A DNA stretch of 64,000 nt from assembly GCF_029633825.1 (NCBI RefSeq), contig NZ_CP090641.1, forward strand, positions 1,240,001 to 1,304,000. The letters run 5' to 3'. The position numbers and the translations under genes are program-made. Origin of the DNA: Burkholderia contaminans (lineage in GTDB: Bacteria > Pseudomonadota > Gammaproteobacteria > Burkholderiales > Burkholderiaceae). Shown piece by piece: positions 9,246 to 18,291 of the stretch (position 1 is its first letter; every line of letters begins with the position of its first letter). The notes under the pieces were generated by a model. It did not search any database and had not been told where the DNA came from. It worked only from the letters and a program-made list of their open reading frames with translations.

Positions 9246-9302
9246 ACACGGAATGAAGAGATGCCGCGTACCGGCGGCATCGACCTGAAGGAGACGACGA
9301 AC

Positions 9303-10382
9303 GTGTTTCTCAAGAATGCTTGGTACGTGGCATGCACGCCCGATGAAATCGACGGCAAGCCGCTGGGCCGCAAGATCTGCAACGAGTCGATGGTGTTTTA
9401 CCGCGCGGCGGATGGCCAGGTCGCCGCGCTGGAGGATTTCTGCCCGCACCGCGGTGCACCGCTGTCGCTCGGATTCGTGCGCGACGGCGTACTCGTGTGC
9501 GGCTATCACGGGCTGGAAATGGGCTGCAACGGCAAGGCGGCCGGCATGCCGGGCCAGCGTGTCGGCGGCTTCCCGCCGATTCGCAGCTTTCCGGCGATCG
9601 AGCGGTACGGATTCATCTGGGTCTGGCCGGGCGATGCTGCGGCAGCCGATCCCGCCAGACTGCCCGCGCTCGCGTGGGCGGAAGACCCGGCCTGGGCCCA
9701 CGGCGGCGGCCTGTATCACATCCGCTGCGACTACCGGCTGATGATCGACAACCTGATGGATCTCACGCACGAGACCTACGTGCATGCGTCGAGCATCGGC
9801 CAGAAGGAAATCGACGAAGCGCCGCCGAAGACGACGAGCCACGGCGACGAAGTCGTCACGAGCCGCTTCATGGAGAACGTGATGCCGCCGCCGTTCTGGC
9901 GGATGGCGCTGCGCGGCAACGGGCTCGCCGACGACGTGCCGGTCGATCGCTGGCAGATCTGCCGCTTCACGCCGCCGAGCCACGTGATGATCGAAGTCGG
10001 TGTCGCGCATGCGGGCCACGGCGGCTACGACGCGCCGGCCGACCTGAAGGCGTCGTCGATCGTCGTCGATTTCATCACGCCCGAGACGGACACCTCGATC
10101 TGGTACTTCTGGGGGATGGCGCGCAACTTCCGGCCCGACGATCACGCGCTGACCGCCGAGATCCGCGAAGGCCAGGGCAAGATCTTCGCCGAGGATCTCG
10201 AGATGCTCGAGCGCCAGCAGCGCAACCTCGAGCAGTGGCCGGACCGCAAGCTGCTCAAGCTCAACATCGACGCGGGCGGCGTGCTGTCGCGCAAGGTGAT
10301 CGAGCGGCTGCTCGCCGACGAGAATGCGTCGAGCCCGCAGCGGCCCGTGATTCCGGTCGCGCAGATCAAGGAGGCGTCATGA
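9303..10382 (+). CDS. vanA: vanillate O-demethylase oxygenase subunit (Rieske, VanA-type)
   Basis: Terminal oxygenase that demethylates vanillate-type methoxybenzoates with electrons from VanB. 359 residues from the GTG giving FLKNAWYVACTPDEI, the usual VanA N-terminus, 9 nt after a GGAG site; an upstream ATG at 9261 would add 14 atypical residues. Rieske 2Fe-2S motif C47-x-H49 and C66-x2-H69; mononuclear iron ligands in DNLMDLTHETYVH (about H156, H161 with D153). Overlaps vanB by 4 bp (ATGA), so the two are translationally coupled. Vanillate is the likely substrate, but other methoxylated or aryl acids are possible. Confidence 0.88.
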   Translation: MFLKNAWYVACTPDEIDGKPLGRKICNESMVFYRAADGQVAALEDFCPHRGAPLSLGFVRDGVLVCGYHGLEMGCNGKAAGMPGQRVGGFPPIRSFPAIERYGFIWVWPGDAAAADPARLPALAWAEDPAWAHGGGLYHIRCDYRLMIDNLMDLTHETYVHASSIGQKEIDEAPPKTTSHGDEVVTSRFMENVMPPPFWRMALRGNGLADDVPVDRWQICRFTPPSHVMIEVGVAHAGHGGYDAPADLKASSIVVDFITPETDTSIWYFWGMARNFRPDDHALTAEIREGQGKIFAEDLEMLERQQRNLEQWPDRKLLKLNIDAGGVLSRKVIERLLADENASSPQRPVIPVAQIKEAS

Positions 10383-11344
10383 GCGCCGTGACGCTGACGG
10401 TTCGGGTGGCCCGCAAGTGGCAGGAAGCGCGCGACATCTGCGGCTTCGAATTCGTCAGCGATGACGGCGCGCCGCTGCCGCGCTTCGACGCCGGCGCCCA
10501 TATCGACGTGCATCTGCCGGGCGGGCTCGTGCGCCAGTATTCGCTGTGCAGCCACCCGGAGCACGGCGATCGCTACCAGATCGCGGTGCTGCGCGATGCG
10601 GAAGGTCGCGGCGGGTCGCGCGCGATTCACGACGCAGTCCGGCAAGGCGATACCGTGCGGATCGGCCTGCCGCGCAACCAGTTTCCGCTCGCGCCCGACG
10701 CGCCGCACCACCTGCTGCTCGCAGGCGGGATCGGCGTCACGCCGATCCTCAGCATGGCGGAACGGTTGCACTCGTCCGGCGTCGCGTTCGACATGCATTA
10801 CTGCGCGCGCTCGACCGACCGCATGGCATTCGTCGAGCGGATCAACGCGGCCGGGTTCCGCGATCGTGCCCGCTTCCACGTCGACGACGGCGCGCCCGAG
10901 CAACGCTTCGACCTGGCCGCCGTGCTCGCCGCGGCGCCCGAAGGCACGCACCTGTATGTATGCGGGCCGCGCGGCTTCATGGATGCGGTGCTGAACGCCG
11001 CGCGCGAGCGCGACTGGGCGGAAGCGCGACTGCACTACGAGTTCTTCGGCGGCGCGGTTGCGGCGTCCGGCGCGGATCGCGCGTTCCAGGTGCGGATCGC
11101 GAGCAGCGGCCAGGTGATCGACGTGCCGGCCGAATGCACGGTCATCGCGGCGCTGGCGGCAAACGGCGTCGACGTGCTGACGTCGTGCGAGCAAGGCGTC
11201 TGCGGCACGTGCTTGACACGCGTGCTGCAAGGCGAGCCCGATCACCGCGATGCGTACCTGACCGACGAGGAAAAAGCCGCCGGCGACCAGTTCATGCCCT
11301 GCTGCTCGCGAGCACGAACCGACCTGCTGGTACTCGATCTGTAG
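10379..11344 (+). CDS. vanB: vanillate O-demethylase reductase subunit (VanB-type)
   Basis: NADH-oxidising flavin/iron-sulfur reductase of 321 residues that feeds Rieske oxygenases. Order: flavin domain with RQYSLC (about 54-59), NAD domain with LLLAGGIGVTPILSM and YVCGPRGFMDAVL, and a C-terminal plant-type 2Fe-2S ferredoxin domain with cysteines near 270, 275, 278 and 308 (SCEQGVCGTC and MPCC). The ATG overlaps the vanA stop. It is the only reductase in this locus, so it may also serve the second oxygenase at 11394. Confidence 0.9.
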   Translation: MSAVTLTVRVARKWQEARDICGFEFVSDDGAPLPRFDAGAHIDVHLPGGLVRQYSLCSHPEHGDRYQIAVLRDAEGRGGSRAIHDAVRQGDTVRIGLPRNQFPLAPDAPHHLLLAGGIGVTPILSMAERLHSSGVAFDMHYCARSTDRMAFVERINAAGFRDRARFHVDDGAPEQRFDLAAVLAAAPEGTHLYVCGPRGFMDAVLNAARERDWAEARLHYEFFGGAVAASGADRAFQVRIASSGQVIDVPAECTVIAALAANGVDVLTSCEQGVCGTCLTRVLQGEPDHRDAYLTDEEKAAGDQFMPCCSRARTDLLVLDL

Positions 11345-11393
11345 ACGGATACGCCCGACACGAGGCGGCCGACCACAATACTGGAGACGATCA

Positions 11394-12455
11394 ATGGAGC
11401 AACATGCCGGGCCATCAATCAATACTGCTAAATTCCCGGTCGGCCGATGGTGGGTCGCCGCGCTGTCGACCGAACTGACGGACAAACCCATCGCCCGCAC
11501 GCTGCTCGGCCATCCGGTCGTCCTGTTCCGGTTGCCGTCCGGGGAAGTCGGTGCGCTGGAGGATCGCTGCTGCCACAAGTCGCTGCCGCTGTCGTGCGGC
11601 TCGCTCGAAGCGCGCGGCCTGCGCTGCGGCTATCACGGCCTGCTGTTCGACCGCGGCGGTGCATGCGTGGAGATTCCAGGGCAGGACCGGATTCCGGCCA
11701 CGGCATGCGTGTCGTCGTATCCGGTGCAGGAGCAGGACGCGATCGTATGGATCTGGATCGGCGCCGACGCGCACGCTCGACCGACCTGCGCGCCGCCGCG
11801 GTACGCGTTCCATACGGATCCGCAATACCGGTTCGGCGGCGGCCATTACCATTACGACGCGCCGTATCAACTGATTCACGACAACCTGATGGACCTGAGC
11901 CACCTCGGTTATGTCCATCTGAAGACGATCGGCGGCAACGCGCCGCTGCACATGAGTGCGGAAACCCGCGTCAGCAGCGACGGCGACACGGTGACGCTGG
12001 TTCGCCGGATGCCGGATTCCGTCCCGCCGCCGACCTACACCGCTGCATGGCCGTTCGCGGCCCGCGTCGATCGCTGGCAGGAAATCGAGTTCCACGTGTC
12101 GCACATCCGGATCTGGACCGGCGCGATCGACGCCGGCACCGGCGACCTGCACGACCCGGCGCGCGGTGGCTTCCACATGCGCGGCTTCCACGGCATCACG
12201 CCCGAGACGGAAACGACGACGCACTACTTCTGGACCGTCGCGACCAATCCGCAACACGACGTCGAGCGGGTCGCGCAAACGGTCATCGAGCAATCCGCGG
12301 CGACGTTCGACGAGGACAAGGCCGTGATCGAAGCGCAATACCGGAATCAGCTGCGCTTTCCGGATCGTCGCCAGCTCGACATTCACGTCGACGCGGGCCC
12401 CAATCGTGCGCGGCGCGTGATCGAGCGGCTGCTGCGGCAGCCCGAACCCGCGTAA
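11394..12455 (+). CDS. second Rieske aromatic-ring oxygenase (VanA-like)
   Basis: A 353-residue oxygenase distantly similar to VanA. Rieske ligands are C59-C60-H61 and C78-x2-H81; mononuclear iron ligands lie in DNLMDLSHLGYVH (D167, H170, H175). It starts 49 bp after vanB with a GGAG site upstream and has no reductase of its own. It probably demethylates or hydroxylates a related aryl acid using VanB. It differs enough from the first VanA (for example CCHKSLPLSCG) that a different substrate is likely. Followed by a hairpin. Confidence 0.85.
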   Translation: MEQHAGPSINTAKFPVGRWWVAALSTELTDKPIARTLLGHPVVLFRLPSGEVGALEDRCCHKSLPLSCGSLEARGLRCGYHGLLFDRGGACVEIPGQDRIPATACVSSYPVQEQDAIVWIWIGADAHARPTCAPPRYAFHTDPQYRFGGGHYHYDAPYQLIHDNLMDLSHLGYVHLKTIGGNAPLHMSAETRVSSDGDTVTLVRRMPDSVPPPTYTAAWPFAARVDRWQEIEFHVSHIRIWTGAIDAGTGDLHDPARGGFHMRGFHGITPETETTTHYFWTVATNPQHDVERVAQTVIEQSAATFDEDKAVIEAQYRNQLRFPDRRQLDIHVDAGPNRARRVIERLLRQPEPA

Positions 12456-12462
12456 GCATCCT

Positions 12463-12489
12463 GCCGGCGCACCAGCGGTGCCTGCCGGC
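12463..12489 (+). terminator. hairpin after second oxygenase
   Basis: Two-part stem: outer GCCGGC/GCCGGC and inner GCACC/GGTGC with an AGC loop, 7 bp past the stop. No U-tract, so it may only weaken transcription into the transporter gene. Confidence 0.4.
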
Positions 12490-12611
12490 CGCAGCGGGAG
12501 GTCTCCGGGAATGCCCGTCAGCCCGCGCATTCGCTTTCATCCCATCCGTTTCAGCCGGCTTCGATGTCATTCCATTTGATTAGTCATACTACTTTATGAA
12601 GGATCTTTGAC

Positions 12612-13955
12612 GTGAGCGCAAATATCCGCAATACGATCGACGAATCCCCGATGAGCGCGTTCCAGACGATGGCGGTCACGGCCTGCGTCGTGCTGAACAT
12701 GCTCGATGGCTTCGACGTGCTGGCCGTCGCGTTCGCCGCGCCGCACCTGGCGGCCGAATGGAAACTGAGCGGCAAGGAAATCGGCCTGCTGCTGAGTGCC
12801 GGTCTCGCCGGCATGGGCATCGGCTCGGTGCTGATCGCGCCGCTGGCCGACCGCGTCGGCCGCCGCCGCATCATCCTGCTCTGCCTCGCCGTGATCTCGA
12901 CCGGGATGCTCGCCTGCGCGGCCACGCACAGCACGCTGCAACTCGCCGTCGCGCGTGCGTACACGGGGCTCGGCATCGGCGGCATGCTGGCGAGCCTGAC
13001 CGTCATCAGCGGCGAGTACGCGTCGAACAAGTGGCGCAGCGCCGCGATCGGCATGCAGTCGACCGGCTACGCGATCGGCGCCACTGCCGGCGGCGTCATC
13101 GCCGGCTACTTGCTGTCGACCTGGGGATGGCGCAGCGTGTTCGCGTTCGGCGGGATCCTGACCTTGCTGGCGATCCCGATGGTGCTCGCGCTGCTGCCGG
13201 AATCGCTCGATTTCCTGCTGGCGAGGCGCCCCGACGACGCGCTGCAAAAAATCAACCGCATCCTCGCGAGGATGAAGCGCGCACCGATCGACGCACTGCC
13301 GAGCGCGACCTCCGCCATCGACACGGCGAGCCCCGCGTCGAGCTGGACAGCCGTGCTGCGCGCACCGCTCGCGCGCCGCACGATCGCATTGTGGATCGCG
13401 TTCTTCCTCGTGATGGGCAGTTTCTACTTCGTCGTGAGCTGGACGCCGAAGCTGCTGGTCCAGGCCGGGCTGTCGGCGTCGCAGGGCGTCACCGGCGGCG
13501 TCCTGCTCAACCTCGGCGGCATTGCGGGCGCCTCGCTCTTCAGCCTGCTGTCGACGCGTTTCGGCCTGCGCAACCTGCTGGGCGCGACCCTGCTGCTCGG
13601 CGGCGCGCTGATGGTCGTGTTCGGCGCGAACACCGGCTCGCTCGGCATCGGGATGACCGTCGCGGTGTTCCTCGGCGCGGTGATCAATGCGTGCGTGGCC
13701 GGCATGTATGCGCTGTCGCCGACGCCATACCCCGCCGAAATCCGCACGACAGGCATCGGCCTCGCGGTCGGCATCGGCCGCCTCGGCGCGATTCTGTCGC
13801 CGATGACGGTCGGGGCGCTGCTGGACGACGGCTGGTCCGTGCCCCATCTCTATCTCGCGTTCCTCGTGCCGATGGCCGGCGCGGCAATCGCCGTCGCCGT
13901 AGCGGGCTCGCGTGCCGCGGCACCGCACCGGCAACGCGACCCGGCGATGTCGTAA
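12612..13955 (+). CDS. MFS aromatic acid:H+ symporter (AAHS family)
   Basis: A 447-residue 12-TM importer for aromatic acids. The AAHS hallmarks are visible: MLDGFDVLAVAFAAP in TM1 and PLADRVGRRRIILLC in the loop between TM2 and TM3, followed by alternating hydrophobic segments. It starts with a GTG preceded by AAGGATC. It follows the Rieske oxygenases in the same direction, so it probably brings in vanillate or the substrate of the second oxygenase (VanK/PcaK-like role). The exact substrate cannot be read from the sequence. Confidence 0.88.
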   Translation: MSANIRNTIDESPMSAFQTMAVTACVVLNMLDGFDVLAVAFAAPHLAAEWKLSGKEIGLLLSAGLAGMGIGSVLIAPLADRVGRRRIILLCLAVISTGMLACAATHSTLQLAVARAYTGLGIGGMLASLTVISGEYASNKWRSAAIGMQSTGYAIGATAGGVIAGYLLSTWGWRSVFAFGGILTLLAIPMVLALLPESLDFLLARRPDDALQKINRILARMKRAPIDALPSATSAIDTASPASSWTAVLRAPLARRTIALWIAFFLVMGSFYFVVSWTPKLLVQAGLSASQGVTGGVLLNLGGIAGASLFSLLSTRFGLRNLLGATLLLGGALMVVFGANTGSLGIGMTVAVFLGAVINACVAGMYALSPTPYPAEIRTTGIGLAVGIGRLGAILSPMTVGALLDDGWSVPHLYLAFLVPMAGAAIAVAVAGSRAAAPHRQRDPAMS

Positions 13956-14057
13956 CACGCGACGCGCGCAGTCTTGCCGATACCCGCCGGCATCCCGGAC
14001 TCGTCCGGGTCACCATAAAAATCGATAAGTACATCTATATACTGTTTGGAGACAGCC

Positions 14058-15152
14058 ATGAAAACGAAACTGGGCGTCGCGCTCGCGACGGCAATGGCGC
14101 TGGCCGGGCCGGCCTGCGCGCAAAGCAGCGTCACGCTGTACGGGATCATCGATACCGGCGTGTCCTACTACAACAACGCCGCGCACGGCGGATCGTTCAC
14201 GGGCATGCCGACGCTGACCGGCGAGGTGCCGTCACGATGGGGATTGAGAGGCACGGAGGATCTCGGCGGCGGCTATCAGGCCTTCTTCGTCCTCGAAAAC
14301 GGTTTCCAGCCCGGCACCGGCGCATTGAACTACGGCGGGCGCCTGTTCGGGCGGCAGGCGAACGTCGGCGTGAACAGTCCGTTCGGCGCGCTGACCCTCG
14401 GCCGCCAGATGAACATGTCGATGATCGTGCTGACCAATGCCGACGTGATCGGCCCGTCGATTCACTCGATGGCGGATTTCGATTCCTATCTGCCGAACGC
14501 GCGCAGCGACAATGCGATCGGCTACAAGGGCACGTTCCACGGCGTGACGCTCGGCGCCACCTACAGCTTCGGCCGCGACGCGGCCGGGCCGGCAGGGCCG
14601 TCAGCGACGGGCTGCGCCGGACAGGTGCCCGGCGACATCGTCGCCTGCCGCCAATACACGGCGATGCTCGCGTACGACGCGAGCAACTTCGGGATCGCCG
14701 CGTCGCACGACGTGATGCGCGGCGGCGGCGGCGCGCTCGCCCCGCTGAACAATCCGGCGTACACCGACACGCGCGACATCGTCGCCGGCTACGTGAAGAT
14801 CGGCCCCGCGAAACTCGGCGCAGGGTGGATCCGCCGCAATCTCGCCGCGGCCGAACACCTGCAGGCCGATATCGTGTTCGCCGGCGGCACGTACTATGCG
14901 ACGCCCTACTTCGCGCTCGACCTTCAGGGCGTACGCTACCTGCAACGCCGCGAAAACAGCGAAGGCGGCACGAATGCCACGCTGCTCGTCGGCCGCGCGA
15001 ACTATTTCCTGTCGAAGCGGACGACCGTCTACACGTCGGTGGGCTACATGTTCAACAGCACGCTGGCGGCGAACGCGGTCGCCGCCAGCGGGACGGTCGG
15101 GACCGGGATGAACCAGCTCGGCGTGATGGCCGGCATCCAGCAGAAGTTCTGA
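14058..15152 (+). CDS. OpcP-type outer-membrane porin of the van locus
   Basis: A 364-residue trimeric general porin of the Burkholderiales type. Signal peptide MKTKLGVALATAMALAGPACA with mature start QSSVTLYGIIDTG; then SRWGLRGTEDLGGGYQAFFVLENGF and LFGRQANVGV, all hallmarks, and a C-terminal QQKF ending in phenylalanine. The ATG at 14058 follows TTTGGAGACAG; an ATG four codons upstream is less likely. Downstream of the aromatic-acid transporter, so it may be the outer-membrane entry for the same compounds. Confidence 0.9.
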   Translation: MKTKLGVALATAMALAGPACAQSSVTLYGIIDTGVSYYNNAAHGGSFTGMPTLTGEVPSRWGLRGTEDLGGGYQAFFVLENGFQPGTGALNYGGRLFGRQANVGVNSPFGALTLGRQMNMSMIVLTNADVIGPSIHSMADFDSYLPNARSDNAIGYKGTFHGVTLGATYSFGRDAAGPAGPSATGCAGQVPGDIVACRQYTAMLAYDASNFGIAASHDVMRGGGGALAPLNNPAYTDTRDIVAGYVKIGPAKLGAGWIRRNLAAAEHLQADIVFAGGTYYATPYFALDLQGVRYLQRRENSEGGTNATLLVGRANYFLSKRTTVYTSVGYMFNSTLAANAVAASGTVGTGMNQLGVMAGIQQKF

Positions 15153-15160
15153 ACGCCGGC

Positions 15161-15178
15161 CCCCGCGCCGGCGCGGGG
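15161..15178. terminator. perfect palindrome between convergent genes
   Basis: CCCCGCGCCGGCGCGGGG, 9-bp arms, exactly filling the space between the porin stop and the next gene's stop on the other strand. Probable bidirectional terminator without a U-tract. Confidence 0.5.
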
Positions 15179-15625
15179 TCAGTTGGCGAGCCGGCAGTGC
15201 GAGAGCTTCAACCCCGGCAGCACCGGCGCATCGATATAGCCTTCGTTCACGCAGCTAAAGCGGAACGCTGCCGACGTGACGAATGGCTTGATCTCGCCGC
15301 CGGGAAATTTCGGCTTCAGCGCATCTTGGTCGGCCACGTCGAAATGCGTGTCGAACTGCTCGCCGTCCTTCGTCAGCGCGCCGAAATAGGTGCCGCCCGG
15401 ATCGCTGCCCATCCGGATCACGGCGCCGACGAACACGAGGCGCTTGCCGTCGTACTTCGTCTTCGCGGCGGCCATGTCCTGCGTATAGGCCTCGATCACG
15501 GCGCCGTAACGCGCGTCGATCGCGGGGTCGTTGTCCGATGCGGCGAAGGCGGTCTGGTGAACGCCCGCCAGCATCGTGCACGCCGCAAGCGCGGCCGCCG
15601 CGAACGGCGCGGAAATCTTCTTCAT
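15179..15625 (-). CDS. exported protein with OB-fold-like (tRNA_anti-like) core
   Basis: A 148-residue secreted protein of unknown function. Signal peptide MKKISAPFAAAALAACTMLAGV, cleavage likely after AFA. The segment YTQDMAAAKTKYDGKRLVFVGAVIRM resembles the start of tRNA_anti-like OB-fold proteins, where a K-x-Y-x-G-K strand opens a small barrel; two cysteines near the C-terminus may pair. GGGAG lies upstream of the chosen ATG. Convergent with the porin and divergent from the TonB receptor, so no operon partner. The fold call is tentative. Confidence 0.7.
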   Translation of the reverse strand: MKKISAPFAAAALAACTMLAGVHQTAFAASDNDPAIDARYGAVIEAYTQDMAAAKTKYDGKRLVFVGAVIRMGSDPGGTYFGALTKDGEQFDTHFDVADQDALKPKFPGGEIKPFVTSAAFRFSCVNEGYIDAPVLPGLKLSHCRLAN

Positions 15626-15665
15626 GGGTGGTCTCCCGTCTAGCGTGGTGGTTGAAGTGACCGAA

Positions 15666-15701
15666 GCCCGGCGCAACGCCCGCTGCCCGGCGCAACGCCC
15701 G
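15666..15701. repeat. two tandem copies of a 17-nt sequence
   Basis: GCCCGGCGCAACGCCCG occurs at 15666-15682 and 15685-15701, a 19-nt period. It lies 41-76 bp upstream of the exported protein's ATG, so it could be a double regulator site or a simple duplication. Confidence 0.6.
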
Positions 15702-15945
15702 ATAAATTCGCTTCCGTGGCTTTAATCGTTCGAATGGCGGAACACGGCTGCGATCACATCTTCACCCGCGTGGTCGTGCGCGGTGCGCAGCGTCGCGCTG
15801 AACGCGACGTGACAGGGAAATGACATGGTGCGGCCCCCGGCTCTCTCATTGAATTTCACTGCTTCTGATTTTGGTCGCTACGGTAGCAGACGGCCAACGG
15901 CCCGGCAACCGGGGCCCGCATGTCGCCGCTCATTTCATTACAATT

Positions 15946-15964
15946 GCAAATGATTCTCATTACA
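15946..15964. promoter_or_regulatory. Fur box before TonB receptor
   Basis: GCAAATGATTCTCATTACA matches 13 of 19 positions of the classic Fur consensus, including the ATGAT/TCATT core, in a locally AT-rich region. Predicts iron repression of the downstream receptor. Confidence 0.75.
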
Positions 15965-16041
15965 TATATTATTCGCGTCCCGGTCGTGGCAAAACGCTGT
16001 GGCCCGCACCCGATCCTTAGCACTCCGTCTCGCACCGATTC

Positions 16042-18231
16042 ATGCCATCCCGCCGACCACCCCGCCGCGCCCGGACCCTGCGCCCGTGGCGCACGAGCCT
16101 GCCTGCCCTGATCACCCTGTGCGTCGCGAGCGGCACGCATGCGTCCGCCGCCGAACGCGCCGACGCCGAGCCCGCCGCCTCCGCCTCCGCCACCACGCCC
16201 GCGCCACCGGCCGCGCGCGAACTGCCGGCCATCAGCGTCAGCGCATCGGCAACCGCCGATCCGACGGTCGGCTATCAGCCGCGCACCACGAGCATCACGG
16301 GCGGCGACAACCGGTCGATCAAGGAAATTCCGCAATCGGTCGCAGTGGTCAGCAGCAGCGTGATGCAGGACCAGCAGGCGCGCTCGCTCGACGACGTGCT
16401 CGGCAACATCAGCGGCGTCACGCAAACGAACACGCTCGGCGGCACGCGCGACGCGTTCATCAAGCGCGGCTTCGGGTCGAACAACGACGGCTCCGTGCTC
16501 GTCGACGGCGTGCGCACGCCGGTGCTGCACAGCTATCTGGCCACGATCGACCGCGTCGAAGTGCTGAAAGGCCCGGCGTCGCTGCTCTACGGGATGCAGG
16601 ATCCGGGCGGCGTGATCAACCTCGTCACGCGCAAGCCGGAAGACACGTTCGGTGGCTCGATCTCGGCCTCCCGCACGAGCCACGGCGGCAGCAGCGCGAC
16701 GTTCGACCTCACGGGCCCGCTCGGCCACCCGGGCCAGGTCGCCGGCGGCACGCTCGCGTTCCGGCTGACCGGGCAATACGACACGAGCCGCTACTGGCGC
16801 AGCTTCGGCCGCCAGCGCGACGCGCTGATCGCGCCCGCGCTGTCGTGGCACGACGCGAACACGTCGATCGACGTCAGCTACCAGTACGTCGACTACACGA
16901 CGCCGTTCGATCGCGGCACCGTGCTCGTGAACGGCCAGCTCGACGATGCGCTGCGCTATCGCCGCTACGAGGAGGCGTGGTCTCAGAGCAGCGGTATCCA
17001 GGAAACGCTGCGTGCGCGCATCGAGCACCGCTTCTCCGATGTGTGGCGCGTGCGTGCGACCTACGGCTGGGGCCGCGACCGCTACGATCAAACCATCACT
17101 CGCGCCACCGCGTTCAACAGCGCGACCGGCGCACTGACGCGCTCGTCCGACGCGAACCTCGGGCGCAACGATTCCGACCAGATCGCGACCCTCGGCCTGC
17201 TCGGCAACGTGACGCTCGCCGGGATGAACCACGCGATCTACATCGGCGGCGAATACGAGCGGCAGCGCAGCTTCCGCGGCGACACGATCCGTGGCAAGGC
17301 GACCAAGGGCTTCAACCTGTACGACCCCGTGTACGACCTGCTCGCACCGGGCGGCATACCCATCCCGAAGCAAAGCGATTCGCGCTCGGTGGTGCATGCG
17401 TATTCGATGGTCGTGCAGGACTCGGTGAAGCTCACCGATCGCCTCACCGCGGTGGGCGGGCTGCGCTGGGAAAACTGGCAGCAGGAATCGGGGATGGGGC
17501 GGCCGTTCGTATTCGCCGATCGTTCGCGCGGCACCGTGTGGCTGCCGCAGTTCGGGCTCGCGTATGCGCTCACGCCGGCGCTGACCGCCTATGCGAACGT
17601 GAGCCGCTCGTTCAAGCCGAACGTCGCCACGAACGTCGCGGCGCCGCTCGCACCGGAATACGGCCGCGTGCTCGAGGCCGGGCTGAAGTTCAGCCTGAAG
17701 CCGGCGATCACCGGCACGCTCGCGGTCTACCAGATCGACAAGCGCAACGTCGCGGTCACGGTCGGCGACCTCACGTCGACGATCGGCACCGCGCGCTCGC
17801 GCGGGATCGAGCTCGACGTCGCCGGGCAGATCACGCGCCACCTGAGCGTGATCGGCAGCTATGCGTACACGAATGCGACCGATCGCGACAGCAACACGCC
17901 GCTAACGAACGTTGCGCGCCATACGGGCAGCCTCTTCGCGGTATACGACACGGCGATCGCGAACCTGCCCGGCCGCTGGCGCTTCGGCGGCGGCGCACGT
18001 CTGGTCGGCAAACGCTCCGGCGACACCGCGAACAGCTTCACGCTCCCCGGCTACGTGACCGTCGATGCGTTCGCGGCCTACGAAACGACGATCGGCAAGT
18101 TCCCGACGCGCTTCCAGCTCAACGTGAAGAACCTGCTCGACAAGACCTACTACCCGTCGAGCAACAACAACCTGATCATCGCGGTCGGCGAGCCGCGGCT
18201 CGTCACGCTGACGACGACGGTGTCGTTCTGA
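16042..18231 (+). CDS. TonB-dependent siderophore receptor
   Basis: Outer-membrane ferric-siderophore receptor, 729 residues, normal length for the family. The signal is a long arginine-rich one ending near ASA, then a linker rich in Ala/Pro and a TonB-box-like AISVSA. Plug domain with KEIPQSVAVVSSSVMQDQQ, VLVDGVRTP, RVEVLKGPASLLYG and DPGGVINLVTRKP (about 105-205); 22-strand barrel follows, with RSRGIELDVAGQ and NVKNLLDKTYYPSS near the end and a final phenylalanine. A Fur box lies upstream. No siderophore biosynthesis or export gene is adjacent, so a xenosiderophore is likely. Confidence 0.92.
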   Translation: MPSRRPPRRARTLRPWRTSLPALITLCVASGTHASAAERADAEPAASASATTPAPPAARELPAISVSASATADPTVGYQPRTTSITGGDNRSIKEIPQSVAVVSSSVMQDQQARSLDDVLGNISGVTQTNTLGGTRDAFIKRGFGSNNDGSVLVDGVRTPVLHSYLATIDRVEVLKGPASLLYGMQDPGGVINLVTRKPEDTFGGSISASRTSHGGSSATFDLTGPLGHPGQVAGGTLAFRLTGQYDTSRYWRSFGRQRDALIAPALSWHDANTSIDVSYQYVDYTTPFDRGTVLVNGQLDDALRYRRYEEAWSQSSGIQETLRARIEHRFSDVWRVRATYGWGRDRYDQTITRATAFNSATGALTRSSDANLGRNDSDQIATLGLLGNVTLAGMNHAIYIGGEYERQRSFRGDTIRGKATKGFNLYDPVYDLLAPGGIPIPKQSDSRSVVHAYSMVVQDSVKLTDRLTAVGGLRWENWQQESGMGRPFVFADRSRGTVWLPQFGLAYALTPALTAYANVSRSFKPNVATNVAAPLAPEYGRVLEAGLKFSLKPAITGTLAVYQIDKRNVAVTVGDLTSTIGTARSRGIELDVAGQITRHLSVIGSYAYTNATDRDSNTPLTNVARHTGSLFAVYDTAIANLPGRWRFGGGARLVGKRSGDTANSFTLPGYVTVDAFAAYETTIGKFPTRFQLNVKNLLDKTYYPSSNNNLIIAVGEPRLVTLTTTVSF

Positions 18232-18261
18232 TGGTGTGACGTTCCGATGGCCTGATGCGTG

Positions 18262-18291
18262 CGTGGGCCGGCCGGCAAGCGGCGGCCCACG
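18262..18291 (+). terminator. hairpin after TonB receptor
   Basis: Perfect 9-bp stem CGTGGGCCG/CGGCCCACG with a 12-nt loop, 30 bp past the receptor stop. Likely terminator. Confidence 0.55.

Larger units (their letters stand above)
15626..16041. other. divergent regulatory region between exported protein and TonB receptor
   Basis: About 415 bp without a gene. Contains a 17-nt tandem repeat (15666-15701) next to the exported-protein gene and a Fur box (15946-15964) in an AT-rich patch 78 bp before the receptor start. Confidence 0.6.

Noticed and set aside
12758..15643. 961-codon plus-strand frame across the AAHS transporter and porin
   Set aside because: Wrong frame relative to two well-supported proteins; composition (Arg/Ala/His rich) is that of a shadow.
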